The notes below the pieces were generated by a model. The model had not been told where the DNA came from and did not search any database. It saw nothing but the letters and a program-made list of their open reading frames with translations. The position numbers and the translations under genes are program-made. Of a DNA stretch of 8,495 nucleotides, positions 6,292-8,495 are shown one piece after another. The DNA comes from Solirubrobacterales bacterium (GTDB lineage: Bacteria > Actinomycetota > Thermoleophilia > Solirubrobacterales > Solirubrobacteraceae). Numbering within the stretch: the first letter of the stretch is position 1; each line of letters begins with the position of its first letter. The stretch covers positions 1 to 8,495 of the forward strand of contig JAFMRN010000093.1 in NCBI GenBank assembly GCA_017354065.1. The letters are read 5' to 3'.

Positions 6292-7784
6292 TTCCCGAAC
6301 GCCTCCTTCACGAGCGTGCGCTGCTCCTCGGAACTAAACCGGGTAAAGGCCGCGCCGAACTCCGCACGCGCCGCCACCTCATCTCTCTCCAACGCGCCGA
6401 TCAGCGACCCCATAGCCAGCAGCGCCGGGGCGCTGCCTTCAACGGCGGCCACATCGTCTACCAGCTCCCGCACAAACGCCCCCTGGACCTCACGGTCCTG
6501 GTGGCGGCCCAGCACGTCCTGCAAGCCCTTCAGTGTCCGCACCATCGGCTTGACGATCTCCGCGTCGCCCAGCGGCTCGCCGAACAGCTCCACCAGGTAG
6601 CGCAGCTCCTTGCCCTGCTTGCGCAACTCGTGGTAGTCCTCCGCGGGGGTGTGGGGTTCCCCCTCCATGATCGCCTGACCCATCTTCACCATCTTGGAGT
6701 ACAGCTTTCGGATCCGTGTGAACGCGACGGTGTCGATCTTCGCGGACGCGTCCGGCCGTTCAGCGACCGGCTCCTCGGTGAGGCGCGCCAGATACAGCGG
6801 CCACTCGTGCCCGAGCGCAACGGCGCGCCGGGAGCGCAGCTCAGTGACCATCGCCTCACGGGCCGCGACCCGCCGGTTGGCCAGCACGGTGCGCAGCGGC
6901 TCCAGCGCAGCCCGGTCCTGGGCCGGTACCAGCCCCGCCAGCTCGTCGAAATCCTCCAGGTAGACGTCGAGATCGCGGGTCGCGCCGGTGACCTGCTGGA
7001 GCCAGCGGAACTCGGCACGCCAGTGTGCGCGCGCGGCCGGGGTGAACACGCCGCGCAGCTCCTTCAGCACGGCGCGGCTCTTGCGCACGCAGACGCGGTA
7101 GTCGTGCAGGAACTCGATATCGGTGTCCTCGAGGGTGCCCTCGCGGTTCGCGTCGATCACGTCCCACAGCGCCCGGAGCACGCGCGCCACGCCGCCGTCC
7201 GCCCACTCATGGCCGGACAGCCCGACGCGGACCTTGGAGCGGATCCCGTGCGGGTCGCGGCCGACGGCGGCCATCGCCTCCGCGTAGATGCCCTCGCTGC
7301 ATGCTTGGAAGCGGCCGGCGAACAGTGCGTCGGTCTCTTCCTCGTAACCGCGCAGCGGCCAGACGTGCGCGCGCACGCCGAGGTCTGCCGAGCCGACCGC
7401 GGCGTCCTGGACCTCGACCCGCGCGATCGTCTTGTCGAGCTCGTCGAGCAGCTTGTAGTTGGCGGCGTTGCCGCTGATCCGCACCTGGGCGAGCGCGGAG
7501 CGCACGCCGAGCAGCGGTTCCAGCCGCGCCTTCAGCGGGCCGGACGGGAGGTCCGCGGCGCTGATCGCATCCGGCGCCTGGCTGAACGGAGCGCGCAGCT
7601 CACTGCCGACGACGCGCAGCTCGCCGAGCGCGTGCATCAACAGCGCGCCGGCATCCCAGAGCTTCCCGTCGAAGGTGTCGTATAGGACCGCGTCGCCGCT
7701 GTGCTGGATGACCCGTTCCAGGCGCAGTCCCTCCGCCGACTCCAGGGCCTCGACGGACGGCAACAGGTAGTGGCGGGTTTCCAT
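6288..7784 (-). CDS. CHAD-domain protein with degenerate CYTH-like N-terminus
   Basis: The product has 498 residues. The C-terminal part (about 195-490) is a helical CHAD domain with its two conserved basic helices: HDYRVCVRKSRAVLK (227-241; H227, R230, R234, K235, R237) and YHELRKQGKELRYLVELF (384-401; H385, R388, K389, K392, R395). TRDLDVYL (269-276) and LQDVLGRHQD (421-430) are further hallmarks. CHAD domains bind polyphosphate and some localise to polyphosphate granules. The N-terminal part (1-150) resembles a CYTH domain in the segments LYDTFDGKLWDAGALL (34-49) and DKTIARVEV (117-125). The ExExK signature expected at its start is missing, so triphosphatase activity is doubtful. There is no signal peptide or membrane segment, so it is cytosolic. 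The ATG lies 3 nt past the argD stop and the gene overlaps parA by 4 nt, so the three are probably co-translated. Confidence 0.9.
   Translation of the reverse strand: METRHYLLPSVEALESAEGLRLERVIQHSGDAVLYDTFDGKLWDAGALLMHALGELRVVGSELRAPFSQAPDAISAADLPSGPLKARLEPLLGVRSALAQVRISGNAANYKLLDELDKTIARVEVQDAAVGSADLGVRAHVWPLRGYEEETDALFAGRFQACSEGIYAEAMAAVGRDPHGIRSKVRVGLSGHEWADGGVARVLRALWDVIDANREGTLEDTDIEFLHDYRVCVRKSRAVLKELRGVFTPAARAHWRAEFRWLQQVTGATRDLDVYLEDFDELAGLVPAQDRAALEPLRTVLANRRVAAREAMVTELRSRRAVALGHEWPLYLARLTEEPVAERPDASAKIDTVAFTRIRKLYSKMVKMGQAIMEGEPHTPAEDYHELRKQGKELRYLVELFGEPLGDAEIVKPMVRTLKGLQDVLGRHQDREVQGAFVRELVDDVAAVEGSAPALLAMGSLIGALERDEVAARAEFGAAFTRFSSEEQRTLVKEAFGK
6302..6308 (-). promoter_or_regulatory. 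Ribosome binding site of parA inside the CHAD gene
   Basis: The minus strand reads AAGGAGG 10 nt before the GTG start of parA, a full match to the anti-Shine-Dalgarno. It is the only strong Shine-Dalgarno among the starts in this window and it decides the GTG start. It implies that the ATPase is actively translated on its own account as well as coupled to the CHAD gene. Confidence 0.7.
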
Positions 7785-7787
7785 GTA

Positions 7788-8495
7788 CTAGATCAGTCTT
7801 GACAATCGCGCCACGGCGGCATCTATCTGCGCGGCGGTCACGATCAGAGGCGGTTCGAACCGCAGTGTGGAGGGTCCGGTGGCGTTGATCACGAGCCGCT
7901 CCTCCAGTAGTGCTCGGCGGGCAAGCTCGACCGCATCGACGCTAGCAACCAGGTCGGCGCCAACCATCAATCCGCGGCCGCGCACTGAGGCCACAAAACC
8001 GAGCTCGGCCAGGGCGGCCGCTAAACGTTCGCCCAGCTCCCGGACGGAACCCAGGAGCTGCGGGTCTGAGACCACGGAAAAGGCCGCCAGCGCGGCCGCG
8101 CAGACCACCGGGCCGCCGGCGAAGGTCGAGCCGTGATCCCCAGGTTGGAAGACGTCGGCCAGCCGCGGGCCCGTGACCAGAGCGCCGATCGGATAACCGC
8201 CGCCGAGGCCCTTGGCGAGCGTGATCGCGTCGGGTACGACGCCGGTTCCCTGGTACGCCCACAGGGTGCCGGTGCGGCCCATGCCGGTCTGGACCTCGTC
8301 AAAGATCAGTGCCGCGCCGACGCGGTCACACGCGGCCCGTGCGGCTGACAGAACCTCATCAGGCACCGGGTGGATTCCGGACTCCCCCTGGATCGGCTCC
8401 AGCAGCACCGCCGCGGTGTTGTCCGTGACCGCGGAACCCAAAGCCTCGGGCTCAACTGCCACGAACCCCGGCACCAGCGGCGCGAACGGCGCCTG
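7788..8495 (-). CDS. argD: Acetylornithine aminotransferase, C-terminal 235 residues (partial)
   Basis: This is a class-III, pyridoxal-phosphate-dependent aminotransferase of the ArgD type. It makes N-acetylornithine from N-acetylglutamate semialdehyde in arginine synthesis and may also serve in lysine synthesis. The frame is open to the right edge (it begins QAPFAPLVPGF), so about 160 N-terminal residues are outside the window. Key motifs, numbered within the fragment, are EPIQGESGI (33-41), FDEVQTGMGRTG (65-76) with the cofactor-binding aspartate D66, LAKGLGGGYPIGA (93-105) with the Schiff-base lysine K95, and HGSTFAGGPV (121-130). The end LRFEPPLIVTAAQIDAAVARL is typical of the family. Related ornithine or 4-aminobutyrate aminotransferases are possible, but the motifs and the argG nearby favour ArgD. 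The stop is 3 nt before the CHAD start codon. Confidence 0.92.
   Translation of the reverse strand, partial: QAPFAPLVPGFVAVEPEALGSAVTDNTAAVLLEPIQGESGIHPVPDEVLSAARAACDRVGAALIFDEVQTGMGRTGTLWAYQGTGVVPDAITLAKGLGGGYPIGALVTGPRLADVFQPGDHGSTFAGGPVVCAAALAAFSVVSDPQLLGSVRELGERLAAALAELGFVASVRGRGLMVGADLVASVDAVELARRALLEERLVINATGPSTLRFEPPLIVTAAQIDAAVARLSRLI

Noticed and set aside
6501..7685. Plus-strand frame of 394 residues antisense to the CHAD gene
   Set aside because: It is a shadow of the CHAD coding sequence, with no domain pattern of its own.
8472..8474. GTG as a start codon for the aminotransferase
   Set aside because: The frame continues upstream to the window edge with family-typical residues (QAPFAPLVPGF), so this is an internal valine.
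1..8495. tRNA, rRNA, CRISPR array, insertion sequence or prophage
   Set aside because: No cloverleaf-like segment, spaced direct repeats, transposase frame or terminal inverted repeats were seen by eye.

Overview
The window is high-GC and gene-dense, and it reads as chromosomal housekeeping DNA from an actinobacterium. The style of the DnaE and ArgG proteins, together with an ArgD-CHAD-ParA-ArgG gene order, suggests the Thermoleophilia/Solirubrobacterales branch. That placement is inference from protein style only. Apart from a gene fragment at the left edge, every gene runs on the minus strand, so biological order is from right to left.

In transcription order: the C-terminal part of argD, acetylornithine aminotransferase (8495-7788, its N-terminus lies outside the window); a two-domain protein with a degenerate CYTH-like N-terminus and a CHAD domain (7784-6288); a ParA-family ATPase (6291-5503); argG, argininosuccinate synthase (5441-4176); a previously hidden 58-residue protein (4093-3917); and dnaE, the replicative DNA polymerase III alpha subunit (3795-262). 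On the plus strand, 3-191 is the end of a small membrane protein that converges on dnaE.

argD, the CHAD gene and parA are packed as one transcription unit: a 3-nt gap, then a 4-nt overlap with a strong Shine-Dalgarno for parA. A hairpin separates parA from argG, so argG may be read through from the operon, driven by its own promoter, or both. ArgD and ArgG are arginine-biosynthesis enzymes. CHAD proteins are associated with polyphosphate, and ParA-type ATPases position chromosomes, plasmids or protein cargo on the nucleoid. The CHAD-ParA pair inside an arginine cluster, with no parB, is the most interesting part of the window. A polyphosphate-granule positioning system is one testable reading.

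The intergenic gaps are structured. Two of them carry copies of a 30-nt element with identical 7-nt flanks around a divergent 16-nt dyad core. Perfect or near-perfect hairpins without U-tracts follow each minus-strand gene that has room downstream. TAnnnT boxes 6-11 nt upstream of argG, the small ORF and dnaE, with no Shine-Dalgarno, suggest leaderless or very short-leader transcripts. No RNA genes, mobile elements or CRISPR arrays were seen.
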